From positions 372,001-436,000 of the forward strand of contig PERO01000020.1 of NCBI GenBank assembly GCA_002928875.1: DNA of 64,000 bases, written 5' to 3'. The position numbers and the translations under genes were made by a program. The notes beneath the pieces were generated by a model. That model was not told the origin of the DNA and did no database searches. It saw only the letters and a list, made by a program, of their open reading frames with translations. Below are positions 1 through 7,584 of this stretch, piece by piece. This stretch comes from Methylobacterium sp. Its GTDB lineage: Bacteria > Pseudomonadota > Alphaproteobacteria > Rhizobiales > Beijerinckiaceae. Numbering within the stretch: position 1 is the first letter of the stretch; every line of letters begins with the position of its first letter.

Positions 1-357
1 GAAGACTTTCGCATTGCCGTCGATGTCGAACGAGGTGACGCGCATGCCGAGCTTTTCCGCCGGCTGCGGCCAGAGCACGGCCTCGGTCGCCTGGAAGATC
101 GAATCCATGTCCGACTGGCTCACCGCCTGCATCTGCGTCGTCATGTCGGCGAGCGTGCGGGCCAGCAGGGTGACTTTCTTGTCGGCCGTGAGCGCATCGG
201 TGGCGACCACCATGCCGACCCAGATCATGATCATCACGGGCAGCATCATGGCGAATTCGGTCGCGGCGACGCCGGACCGGCTGCGGGCGAATCGCCGGAC
301 GAGATGGCGCGCCATGCGGGCGGGCCGGCGGCTGAGGATGGAAGATCGGATCATCAT
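1..357 (-). CDS. TadE/TadG-like pilus assembly protein, 3' part outside window
   Basis: The minus-strand frame is open from an ATGATG at 357 to the window edge, giving 119 residues of an incomplete gene. After a short basic N-terminus comes a segment of the form RSRSGVAATEFAMMLPVMI followed by a hydrophobic stretch. That is the TadE-type pseudopilin-like signal: a glutamate a few residues after a small-residue-rich cleavage region, then one transmembrane helix. TadE-like proteins are minor pseudopilins of the Tad (tight adherence) secretion system in the inner membrane. The gene starts 9 bases after the stop of the upstream TadE gene, so the two are probably co-transcribed. It could be a TadG-type protein with a C-terminal domain beyond the window, which cannot be seen. 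Confidence 0.75.
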   Translation of the reverse strand, partial: MMIRSSILSRRPARMARHLVRRFARSRSGVAATEFAMMLPVMIMIWVGMVVATDALTADKKVTLLARTLADMTTQMQAVSQSDMDSIFQATEAVLWPQPAEKLGMRVTSFDIDGNAKVF

Positions 358-366
358 GGTGTCCTC

Positions 367-978
367 TCAGCAGGCCCCGAACGGCTCGTTCTTGAAGGCG
401 GCCGAGCCGCTCAGCAGCACGTTGCCGTTGTTCAGCTTGGCGACATCGTTTCGAATGAGGGCGGTCAGGCCCTTGGCCTCGTAATAGGCGCGGATCACCA
501 CGATCTGGCAGGGCTGGCCGGGGTTGAACTGCAGGCCCGCCGCGTTGAACACGCCGTTGGAGACCGGGTTCGGCATGGCGGAAGCCCCGAAGGTCGTGAA
601 GGCGCGCACGTCGAACCGCACCTGGTCGCAGGGGATGATCCAGCTGACCTGATTGCAGAAGGCAGCGCGGAACGCCGCTTCCTGCGCCGCGGCATTGCCG
701 GAACTCGCAACCTGACCCGTCATGGTCAAGCGCTTGGCCTCTTCCACGCCGGCCTCGATGGCGGTGGCGCGCAGAAACAGCGTGCCGGTTTCGAGGATCG
801 CGAACAGGAAGCCCAGGAACAGCGGGGCGATGGCTGTGAATTCGATGGCCGCTGCCCCGCCGCGATGGCCGCGGAACAGCCGGAAGCTCCATCGGCCTGC
901 CCTGCCTGTCGATCGGCACCGTCCCATCATGTCGTCGCTCCGCTCGTTTCCCGTCGGGAAGGGGTTGGACGTCGCCAT
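367..978 (-). CDS. TadE family pilus assembly protein
   Basis: The 203-residue product has a basic N-terminus and then FRGHRGGAAAIEFTAIAPLFLGFLF, the typical TadE motif with the conserved Glu after the processing site and a hydrophobic helix. The rest is extracytoplasmic and has four cysteines, one of them the last residue. TadE proteins act as minor pseudopilins needed to assemble or anchor Flp pili. Two starts are possible: 978, with GGAGGG almost touching the ATG, or the ATGATG at 930-927, preceded by GGAGCG at a more normal distance. The later start gives a leader closer to the usual TadE length. It lies downstream of the secretin N-domain gene and directly upstream of another TadE-like gene. 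Confidence 0.85.
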   Translation of the reverse strand: MATSNPFPTGNERSDDMMGRCRSTGRAGRWSFRLFRGHRGGAAAIEFTAIAPLFLGFLFAILETGTLFLRATAIEAGVEEAKRLTMTGQVASSGNAAAQEAAFRAAFCNQVSWIIPCDQVRFDVRAFTTFGASAMPNPVSNGVFNAAGLQFNPGQPCQIVVIRAYYEAKGLTALIRNDVAKLNNGNVLLSGSAAFKNEPFGAC

Positions 979-1130
979 CCCTCCCCCGCGTGGAAAACAG
1001 CTTTAGCAAGAACACCTTGAGTTTCGGTTTCGGGCGGCCGCGAAAATGCAGGCGGCCGGATTTACCAGCCGTTCACGCTATGGGGTGTGGGTCGATCCCT
1101 GGCGGCGGCATGCGCTCGGAGAAATGTCCG

Positions 1131-1176
1131 CGCGCGGATGCCTTCACGCGCGGATGCGTCCACGCGCGGGCGCGCT
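1131..1176. repeat. 16-bp tandem repeat, two full copies and a partial third
   Basis: The sequence CGCGCGGATGCcTtCA (1131-1146) is followed by CGCGCGGATGCgTcCA (1147-1162) and by a truncated CGCGCGG-type copy (1163 onwards). It lies in the roughly 200-base gap between the secretin N-domain gene and the TadE gene, so it would be within their shared transcript. No function is assigned. Confidence 0.7.
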
Positions 1177-1183
1177 ATCCGTT

Positions 1184-1657
1184 TTAGCGCTTGGCGCCGT
1201 TCTGGTTCGCGAGGGCCTCGCGACGCGAGCTCTGGTCCGCCGCGCGCCCGAAATGCTTCTCCTCGTCGCCCAAAGTCACCATCGGCTGGCAGTTCGGCGC
1301 GCAATGGTAATGCGCGGAATCGAGGCCGCGCATCAGCACGAGGCCGTTACCCTGCGGTGCCGACACCGAGACGAAGGATTCCGAGATGATCGTCCCGTTG
1401 GCATCGAGCGCGATGAAATTCGTGCGGCCCGGCGTGCGCCCCGTGATGATCAGCACGCCGTTGCGCTGCACGGTGACATCCGCGATGGCCGGATTGCCGA
1501 CGATGATGGTCTCGGTGCCGTTGGGAAGCTTCAGAAGCTTGGCCTGATCGAGGAAAACCCCGATCTGCTCCGCGCCGCCATCCTGGGCGTGGATGGGTGC
1601 CGCCAGCGTGAAGACCGTCAGCATCGCACCCAGGACAGAATGGCGGATCCGGGACAT
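1184..1657 (-). CDS. Pilus assembly protein with secretin (CpaC/RhcC-type) N-terminal domain
   Basis: The 157-residue product starts with a signal peptide (hydrophobic core LGAMLTVFTLAAPIHA). About 80 residues follow that match the N-terminal domain of CpaC/RhcC secretins: an FLDQAKLLKLPNGTETIIVGNPAIADV-like opening, then NGVLIITGRTPGRTNFIALD. The secretin pore domain itself is missing, so this is a stand-alone domain protein, a known arrangement in alphaproteobacterial Tad loci. It is presumably periplasmic and contacts the pilus machinery. The start is taken as the ATG at 1657, with GAGAGG about 8 bases upstream. The ORF track begins one codon earlier at a GTG. Two TadE genes follow on the same strand. 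Confidence 0.82.
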   Translation of the reverse strand: MSRIRHSVLGAMLTVFTLAAPIHAQDGGAEQIGVFLDQAKLLKLPNGTETIIVGNPAIADVTVQRNGVLIITGRTPGRTNFIALDANGTIISESFVSVSAPQGNGLVLMRGLDSAHYHCAPNCQPMVTLGDEEKHFGRAADQSSRREALANQNGAKR

Positions 1658-2183
1658 CACTCACCTCTCGCAACACACAGAAGGCCCAACGCGCGCATTG
1701 GCTCGCCCCAGCAATGGCAAATCAGGGTGAATTTTCGGTAAAGCGCCGGGTTTTTCCGATGCCGCGACAAGCATCGGAGCCCGCCGGCGCCGATCATCCG
1801 TCGCCCGGCCGTGGCCCGCCGGGCGCGTTCGGCAGTGGATGGCATCGCAGGCAGGCGGCAAAATTTCAGTACATCGAAATGAAACAGCCAAATTAAGAGT
1901 CTCTTAGCGGTGCAATTCGCTATCACAACGCACGTTTCTATAGTATCGAGCGACCTCTATTTGATTCAACGCCGGGCGATGACTCATGTTTTGGCGTAAA
2001 AAGGCGATCATCGGTTTGTGAGTGTTTTAACTACGTTCCAGCCAAGCCCGAAGAACTTGCGTGGTTGTTGATCGAATTAACCGTCGAGCAATGTCCGGGG
2101 GCTAGGTTGGCCTTGTTTCCGGCACACCCCATCCCAGCGAGGGTGGACGCCGAAGACCTTGGAGCAGAGCAAAGGAGCACACC
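1658..2183. other. 526-base intergenic region between divergent pilus genes
   Basis: This gap separates the minus-strand pilus operon from the plus-strand Flp pilin and must hold promoters for both. It is more AT-rich than its neighbours. A perfect 13-base palindrome TAAGAGTCTCTTA (1894-1906) contains a GANTC site, the target of the alphaproteobacterial methyltransferase CcrM. TTAAC half-sites resembling CtrA boxes occur near 2028 and 2078. I see no coding sequence or RNA gene in it. Confidence 0.5.
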
Positions 2184-2357
2184 ATGTCGATTTTCAACCG
2201 TTTCCTGAAGGACGAGTCCGGCGCCACCGCGATCGAGTACTCGCTGATCGCCGCCCTGATGGCCGCCGCCATCATCGCTGCGCTGACGTCCTTCTCGGGC
2301 AGCCTGCAGACCGCCTTCACCGGCATCGGCAACACCCTCACCTCGGCGATCAAGTAA
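2184..2357 (+). CDS. flp: Flp family type IVb pilin
   Basis: This 57-codon gene is too short for the ORF track. The product begins MSIFNRFLKDESGATAIEYS, giving the Flp prepilin motif: a short basic leader, a Gly-Ala processing site and the Glu-Tyr pair at mature positions typical of Flp pilins. A hydrophobic helix follows (LIAALMAAAIIAALTSF), then a short soluble tail ending SAIK. Flp pilins are cleaved by a TadV/CpaA-type peptidase and polymerise into Tad pili used for surface attachment. AAAGGAG lies about 8 bases before the ATG, and a strong terminator follows the stop, so the gene forms a monocistronic unit. The tad export ATPase and peptidase genes are not in the window. Confidence 0.93.
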   Translation: MSIFNRFLKDESGATAIEYSLIAALMAAAIIAALTSFSGSLQTAFTGIGNTLTSAIK

Positions 2358-2384
2358 GCATCGCCTCGAGGTTTCGAACAAAGG

Positions 2385-2416
2385 AAGGCGGCTGCTTCGG
2401 CAGTCGCCTTTTTTCG
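2385..2416 (+). terminator. Rho-independent terminator after flp
   Basis: AAGGCGGCTGC, a TTCG loop and GCAGTCGCCTT form an 11-base stem with one G-T pair, followed by TTTTTT-CG-TTTTT. It lies 27 bases after the pilin stop. Confidence 0.93.
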
Positions 2417-2559
2417 TTTTTCCGCAGGCCGGTGGCGGTTTGGGCCGGCACATTCTTTCTGTTTCGACACAGGTGTCATCCCATCCTGCCGTATTGCGAA
2501 AAAATCAGATTGTCTTCTAGTCTCCGCCCCCTGTTCCAGAGGCAGACGAGGGCTTCACG

Positions 2560-4140
2560 ATGGCGAACCTGGCGATCCGTGGCGCGATGAGCGCCCGCTA
2601 CGAGGAAATCCTGACCAAGGATGCGCTCGAATTCGTCGCGAGCCTGCAGCGTGCCTTCAATGGTCGCCGCAAGGAACTGCTCGCCGCCCGCGCCGAACGC
2701 CAGAAGCGCTTCGATGCCGGCGAAATGCCGCGCTTCCTGCCCGAGACGGCGGCAATCCGTTCGAGCGAGTGGCGCGTCGCGCCGATCCCGCACGACCTGC
2801 TCGACCGCCGCGTGGAAATCACCGGTCCGGTCGACCGCAAGATGGTCATCAACGCGCTGAATTGCGGCGCGAAAGTCTTCATGACCGATTTCGAGGATGC
2901 CAATTCGCCGACCTGGTCGAACAACATCGAGGGCCAGATCAACCTGAAGGATCGCTGGGACGGCAAGATCGACTTCACCGATCCCGTCTCGGGCAAGGCC
3001 TACAAGCTCGGACCCAACCCTGCCGTGCTGATCGTGCGGCCGCGCGGCTGGCACCTGCTTGAGAGCCATCTCGAAATCGACGGCGAGCCCTGCTCCGGTT
3101 CGCTCTTCGATTTCGGCCTCTATTTCTTCCATAACGCGAAAAAGCAGATCGCCATGGGCTCCGGCCCGTATTTCTACCTGCCGAAGCTCGAGAGCCATTT
3201 CGAGGCGCGGCTGTGGAACGACGTGTTCATCATGGCCCAGAAGGCCCTCGGCCTGCCGGTCGGCACCATCAAGGCGACCGTGCTGATCGAGACGCTGCCC
3301 GCCGCCTTCGAGATGGACGAGATCCTGTTCGAACTGAAGGACCACATCGTCGGCCTCAATTGCGGCCGCTGGGACTACATCTTCTCCTTCATCAAGAAGC
3401 TCGCAGCGCAGAAGGATTACGCCCTGCCGGATCGCAGCCAGGTGGTGATGGGCAAGGCCTTCCTGCGGGCCTATTCGCTGCTGCTGATCAAAACCTGCCA
3501 CAAGCGCGGCGCCTTCGCGATGGGCGGCATGGCCGCGCAGATCCCGGTGAAGAACAACCCGGCCGCCAACGAGGCCGCCTTCGCCAAGGTGCGCGCCGAC
3601 AAGGAACGCGAGGCCGGCGACGGGCATGACGGCACCTGGGTCGCGCATCCCGATCTCGTGCCGGTGGCGATGGAGGTGTTCAACCGCCTGATGCCGCAGC
3701 CGAACCAGCTCGGCGTGGCGCGCAACGACGTGAACATCACCGAAAAGGACCTGCTGGAAGTGCATACCGGCACGCGTTCCATCGAGGGCTTCCGCGAGAA
3801 TATCCGCGTCGGCGTGCAGTATATCGAGGCCTGGCTGCGCGGCCGCGGCGCGGTGCCGATCTACAACATGATGGAAGATGCGGCGACCGCCGAGATCTCC
3901 CGCGCGCAGATCTGGCAGCAGGTGAAGTACGGCCTCGATTTCGTGGATGGCACGAAGGCGTCGCCCGAACTGTTCGACACCTGCCTTGGCGAGGAAATGG
4001 AGCGGGTGAAGGGCGAAGTCGGGGTGGAAGCCTTCGAGAAGGGCCGTTTCCCCGAGGCCATCGCGCTGTTCCGGACCTTGTCGCTTGCGCCCAGGTTCGA
4101 AGACTTTTTGACGGTTCCGGCCTACCAGAAGATCGTCTGA
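2560..4140 (+). CDS. aceB: Malate synthase A
   Basis: The 526-residue product matches malate synthase A throughout and has the family's length (about 530 residues, against about 720 for isoform G). It joins glyoxylate and acetyl-CoA to give malate and CoA in the glyoxylate bypass, in the cytoplasm. Recognisable blocks are [20 protein letters not shown] followed by DFEDANSP near residues 95-120, the [12 protein letters not shown] region, and the catalytic-base region ending in GRSIEGF-like [13 protein letters not shown]. The start is the ATG at 2560 with GAGGG about 8 bases upstream, and a hairpin terminator follows. Isocitrate lyase is not next to it. A link to reusing acetyl-CoA from PHB is plausible but only inferred. 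Confidence 0.96.
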   Translation: MANLAIRGAMSARYEEILTKDALEFVASLQRAFNGRRKELLAARAERQKRFDAGEMPRFLPETAAIRSSEWRVAPIPHDLLDRRVEITGPVDRKMVINALNCGAKVFMTDFEDANSPTWSNNIEGQINLKDRWDGKIDFTDPVSGKAYKLGPNPAVLIVRPRGWHLLESHLEIDGEPCSGSLFDFGLYFFHNAKKQIAMGSGPYFYLPKLESHFEARLWNDVFIMAQKALGLPVGTIKATVLIETLPAAFEMDEILFELKDHIVGLNCGRWDYIFSFIKKLAAQKDYALPDRSQVVMGKAFLRAYSLLLIKTCHKRGAFAMGGMAAQIPVKNNPAANEAAFAKVRADKEREAGDGHDGTWVAHPDLVPVAMEVFNRLMPQPNQLGVARNDVNITEKDLLEVHTGTRSIEGFRENIRVGVQYIEAWLRGRGAVPIYNMMEDAATAEISRAQIWQQVKYGLDFVDGTKASPELFDTCLGEEMERVKGEVGVEAFEKGRFPEAIALFRTLSLAPRFEDFLTVPAYQKIV

Positions 4141-4163
4141 TCCAACTGCCGGAAGAATCGACT

Positions 4164-4198
4164 AGGCTCGCGGGTGTCACCATCCGCGAGCCTTTTTC
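4164..4198 (+). terminator. Terminator between aceB and the Nudix gene
   Basis: AGGCTCGCGG and CCGCGAGCCT form a perfect 10-base stem around a 10-base loop, followed by five T's. The T-run ends one base before the next gene's ATG. Confidence 0.9.
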
Positions 4199-4765
4199 AT
4201 GTCAGAATTCCTCTTGCGCCTCAGACCCTTGGTCGAAACCTATCTCGCCCAGGAGGCAGAGGCCGACGAATGGCTGCCGGTGCTGACCTGGCAGATCGAT
4301 GCCGGCCACGCCCTCGATTCCCGGGAGACCTATCCCGGCCATGTCACGACCAGCGCCATCATCCTCTCGCCGGATGGCAGAGAGACCCTGCTGATCGAGC
4401 ACCGCATGCTGAAGCGCTGGCTGCAGCCCGGCGGGCATTACGAGCCGGCCGCGATGTTCTGGCATTCGGCCCTGCGCGAGGCGGAGGAGGAAACCGGGCT
4501 TTCCGGCCTGCCGCTTCATCCCTGGCACAGTGAGGCGGACCGGCCGTTCCTGATCGACAGCCATGCCGTGCCGGGCAAGGCGAGCCGGGGCGAGCGGCCG
4601 CATCTGCATCACGACCTGCAATACCTGTTCGTGGCCGATCGGCATGCCCCGCTCGTTGCGCAACTCGACGAGGTCTCCGCTGCCCGGTGGCACGACGTCG
4701 CGTCACTCGAGACGGTCACGCCACGTGGCTTGCGGCGGCTGAAGCGGCTCGGTCTCGTAAAATAA
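4199..4765 (+). CDS. Nudix hydrolase
   Basis: The 188-residue product has a Nudix box near residues 79-102, GGHYEPAAMFWHSALREA followed by EEETGL. The catalytic REXXEE core is complete. The first conserved Glu of the GX5E segment is Ala, a substitution outside the metal-binding core. Nudix enzymes cleave nucleoside diphosphates linked to another group; the substrate cannot be told here. The only early start is the ATG at 4199, which directly follows the T-run of the aceB terminator and has no ribosome-binding site, so the mRNA may be leaderless. A later start would remove the N-terminal part of the fold. Its DUF2076 neighbour lies 105 bases downstream. Confidence 0.85.
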   Translation: MSEFLLRLRPLVETYLAQEAEADEWLPVLTWQIDAGHALDSRETYPGHVTTSAIILSPDGRETLLIEHRMLKRWLQPGGHYEPAAMFWHSALREAEEETGLSGLPLHPWHSEADRPFLIDSHAVPGKASRGERPHLHHDLQYLFVADRHAPLVAQLDEVSAARWHDVASLETVTPRGLRRLKRLGLVK

Positions 4766-4870
4766 ACCCGCGGGCCGGACCTTGCGCGCACTGAAAATGT
4801 CGCAATTCGCTCCTATCTGATGCGGCACGTCGCCCTCTTGGGAGCAACCGGGCGACGAATGGAGGAAGGG

Positions 4871-5560
4871 ATGAACCCGCAAGAGCGTCAGGTGATCGAC
4901 GGCATTTTCGACCGCCTGAAGAACGTTGCCAACCAGCCGCGCGACCCCGAAGCGGAGCGCTATATCGGTGACCTCGTTCAGAAGCAGCCCTATGCGACCT
5001 ATGCGCTGGCCCAGTCGGTCTATGTGCAGGAACAGGCGCTGCTGAACCAGCAGCGCGAGATCGAACAGCTTCAGGCGGAAATCGCCGACATGCGCGCGCG
5101 CCCGCAGCAGCCGGCTTCCGGCGGCGGGTTCCTGTCGGGCCTGTTCGGCGGCGGCAACAGCCAGCCGCAGCGTCAGCCGGAAAGCATGCCGGCTTATGGC
5201 CAGCGTCGCGAGATGCCGCCTCAGGCTCCGGCAGCCGGCCCGTGGGGCGGCGGCCAGCCGCAGGCCGCTGCGCCCGGCCCGTGGGGCCAGCCCCAGCCGC
5301 AGCGCCAGGGCATGGGCTTCCTCGGCACGGCCGCGGCTGCCGCCACCGGCGTCGCCGGCGGCATGGTGCTCGGCTCGATCCTGTCATCGGCGCTTGGCGG
5401 CGGTGCTGCCCAGGCCGCGACCTCGCAGGCGCAGGGCCTGTTCGGCAATAGCCCGGCGCAGGAAGGCGCAGCCGCGCCGGATCAGCAGGGCTACGAAGAC
5501 AACGCGTCCGATGCCAGCTGGGATGATTCCGGCTACGGCGACGACACCTTCGAAGCCTGA
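4871..5560 (+). CDS. DUF2076 domain protein (periplasmic ligand-binding-like, unknown function)
   Basis: The 229-residue product opens with MNPQERQVIDGIFDRL, the DUF2076 signature. An N-terminal helical part (about 1-75) includes a probable coiled coil (ALLNQQREIEQLQAEIADM). A long Gly/Gln/Pro/Ala-rich low-complexity region follows, with GGGFLSGLFGGG and a hydrophobic segment near residues 150-180, and then an acidic tail. The ATG at 4871 is preferred over the ORF-track start at 4820 because GGAGGAAGGG sits directly before it and the family begins at this Met. The function of the family is not established. A strong terminator follows. Confidence 0.82.
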   Translation: MNPQERQVIDGIFDRLKNVANQPRDPEAERYIGDLVQKQPYATYALAQSVYVQEQALLNQQREIEQLQAEIADMRARPQQPASGGGFLSGLFGGGNSQPQRQPESMPAYGQRREMPPQAPAAGPWGGGQPQAAAPGPWGQPQPQRQGMGFLGTAAAAATGVAGGMVLGSILSSALGGGAAQAATSQAQGLFGNSPAQEGAAAPDQQGYEDNASDASWDDSGYGDDTFEA

Positions 5561-5589
5561 TTTCGGCTTGAAGGCGACTTGAAACACGA

Positions 5590-5620
5590 AGGCCCCGCAC
5601 GCGCCGTGCGGGGCCTTTTT
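5590..5620 (+). terminator. Terminator after the DUF2076 gene
   Basis: AGGCCCCGCACG, a CGC loop and CGTGCGGGGCCT form a perfect 12-base stem followed by TTTTT. It lies between convergent genes, but the T-run is only on the plus side. Confidence 0.93.
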
Positions 5621-5652
5621 CACGCCGGGGGGCCGGTGGCGCAGGATAAACG

Positions 5653-6441
5653 TCAGATCACCACGACCTTCGCGCCGACCTTCACGCGGCCATAGAGGTC
5701 GATCACGTCGTCATTGTTCATGCGGATGCAGCCGGAAGAAACCGCGCGGCCGATGGTCTCCGGCTCGTTCGTGCCGTGGATGCGATAGAGCGACGAACCG
5801 AGATAGAGCGCCCGCGCGCCCAGCGGGTTGCCCGGCCCTCCGGCCATGAAGGGCGGCAGGTCCGGCCGGCGCTTCAGCATTTGTGCCGGCGGGCGCCAAT
5901 CCGGCCATTCCGCCTTGCGGGTCACCGATTTCACGCCGGCCCATTCGAAACCGGGGCGGCCAACGCCGATGCCATAGCGCAAGGCGCGGCCATTGCCCTG
6001 CACGAGATAGAGGAACCGGTTCGGCGTATCGATCACGATCGTGCCCGGCCCGTGCGGACCGTTGTAGGTCACTTCCTGGCGCTCGTATTGCGGGTCCAGC
6101 GAAGCGCGGATGCGGGCATCGTCACGCCGCTCGATGAGCGCGCTGTCCTCGGGCAGCGCGGCAAGCTGCCGGACACCGGGCATGCGCGGGTCGACGAAAG
6201 CGCGGCTCGGGCGATCCGGCAGCGGCTGCGCGATGACCGGCGCCCCCTGGCGATGGCTCGGGACCGAACCGGTCATCAGGAATTCGATGAAGCCGCCACC
6301 CAAGTTGGACGAACCGCGGGCGGGATCGGCAAAAGCCGGAATCGCTGCCACGGAAGCCAGCAGAAGAAGGGGAAGCGACGAAGTCAGACGAGAGGAAGCG
6401 AAACGGGGCAGGGCGAAACGAGACATGGCGAGACGAGACAT
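5653..6441 (-). CDS. L,D-transpeptidase (YkuD domain)
   Basis: The 262-residue exported enzyme carries a C-terminal YkuD domain with the catalytic signature HGTNEPETIGRAVSSGCIRM (His, then Ser-x-Gly-Cys-Ile-Arg with the nucleophile Cys). L,D-transpeptidases form 3-3 peptidoglycan cross-links or attach proteins to peptidoglycan in the periplasm, which is common in Hyphomicrobiales. The N-terminus has a repetitive Ser/Arg/Phe/Leu-rich lead before a signal peptide core (LPLLLLASVAAIPAFA). The ATG at 6441 is chosen because GGAAAGG sits 8 bases upstream; the ORF track uses a GTG seven codons earlier, inside that ribosome-binding site. The 5' end contains near-repeats of a CGAGACATGG-type sequence. 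Confidence 0.9.
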   Translation of the reverse strand: MSRLAMSRFALPRFASSRLTSSLPLLLLASVAAIPAFADPARGSSNLGGGFIEFLMTGSVPSHRQGAPVIAQPLPDRPSRAFVDPRMPGVRQLAALPEDSALIERRDDARIRASLDPQYERQEVTYNGPHGPGTIVIDTPNRFLYLVQGNGRALRYGIGVGRPGFEWAGVKSVTRKAEWPDWRPPAQMLKRRPDLPPFMAGGPGNPLGARALYLGSSLYRIHGTNEPETIGRAVSSGCIRMNNDDVIDLYGRVKVGAKVVVI

Positions 6442-6783
6442 GGCGACAACCTTTCCGGGCACGGCCTGACCTCACTGGGCCGGGCGAAACCGCTGCCCGG
6501 CCGGTCGCGCAAGAAGGCCAGTTGGAGCGCGAGATGCCCCTCACCATCGTCGGGAAGCGTCGCCGGATGGCAAATATTCATGATTAACATAACGTTCTGT
6601 TCAGGATCCTGCTTCAGTTTTGCTGTTAACCCTAACCGTTCTTGAAAAGGATCCTTCGAAACTTCTTGTTCACGATGACCGCACTGTTACCATCCAGGCG
6701 ATGCAGCGTGAACCACTGTTTAACTTGCAGCGCGCAACGGTTGTGATCTCTTTTGGCAACCAGCAACGGCGTCTCGAAGTCTC
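6442..6783. promoter_or_regulatory. 342-base divergent promoter region (L,D-transpeptidase / cheZ)
   Basis: This is noncoding and locally AT-rich. It holds two BamHI-type palindromes, AGGATCCT near 6604 and AAGGATCCTT near 6647, and TTAAC motifs at 6584, 6626 and 6720, the middle one reading TTAACCCTAACC. The TTAAC motifs resemble CtrA half-sites, but none forms a clean TTAA-N7-TTAA box. No small gene is evident. Confidence 0.35.
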
Positions 6784-7569
6784 ATGACCACTCCCCAGCG
6801 CAAATTCCGCATCGAAGGCGGCACGGGTCGCCCCACACCGGACGCTTCGCCCATCCCGTTCGAGGCTCCGGCGATCACGATCCCCGATCTGCCGATGGCG
6901 GCAGCGATCGAGGCCCCCATGCCGTCCATGGCCGTGCTCGACGAAATCCGAGCGCTGCGCACGATGATCGAACCCCTCTATGGCGTCCTCGAGAACCTGA
7001 AGGACAATTACCGCGACGAATTGCGCTCCTTCGCGAGCCTCAAGGTCGACATGACCGAGATCGAGAGCGCCATTTCCGGCACGAAGAAGGAACTGGCCGC
7101 CCTGAAGGTTGGTCACAACATCGGCGGCGTGGAAGTCGCGGCGCTCGAACTCGAGACCGTGGTCTCGCAGACCGAGGCGGCCGCCAACGACATTCTCGCG
7201 GCGGCGGAATCGATCGAAACCCTGGCCGGCGCCATCCAGAGCGAAACGACGCTCGAGGCCTGCAAGGGCCTCGCGAACGACATCGCCGAGAAGGTCACGG
7301 TCATCTACATGGCCTGTAACTTCCAGGATCTTTCCGGCCAGCGCGTGCGCCGCGTCGTCGATACGCTGAACTTCGTCGAGAGCCGCATCCACAAGATGAT
7401 CGACGCGTGGGGCGGCCTGCAGGCGCTGCACGACCTCATCGAGCAGGAAATCCAGACGCAGGAAGAAGAGCGCGAGACCGAGGGTTCGGCAGCGCTCCTC
7501 ACCGGCCCGGTGCCGGTGAATGCGGAGGACCATGTGGATCAGGATGCGATCGACGCACTCTTCCACTGA
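6784..7569 (+). CDS. cheZ: Protein phosphatase CheZ
   Basis: The 261-residue product fits CheZ, which removes phosphate from phospho-CheY and so resets flagellar switching. Evidence is the catalytic helix motif ACNFQDLSGQRVRRVVDTL near residues 177-195 (the conserved Gln of the QDxTGQ core is present) and the C-terminal DQDAIDALFH. The latter resembles the CheY-binding peptide at the end of E. coli CheZ. The middle is a long helical region that would form the dimeric four-helix bundle. The first 50 residues are proline-rich and probably disordered. No other che gene is nearby. A GCGA-loop hairpin without a T-run lies 28 bases after the stop, inside the 3' end of the convergent flippase gene. 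Confidence 0.88.
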   Translation: MTTPQRKFRIEGGTGRPTPDASPIPFEAPAITIPDLPMAAAIEAPMPSMAVLDEIRALRTMIEPLYGVLENLKDNYRDELRSFASLKVDMTEIESAISGTKKELAALKVGHNIGGVEVAALELETVVSQTEAAANDILAAAESIETLAGAIQSETTLEACKGLANDIAEKVTVIYMACNFQDLSGQRVRRVVDTLNFVESRIHKMIDAWGGLQALHDLIEQEIQTQEEERETEGSAALLTGPVPVNAEDHVDQDAIDALFH

Positions 7570-7584
7570 ACAAAGGCGGATGGT

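Noticed and set aside
2476-3765. 429-residue minus-strand ORF opposite malate synthase
   Set aside because: It is an antisense shadow; the plus strand is an unmistakable AceB.
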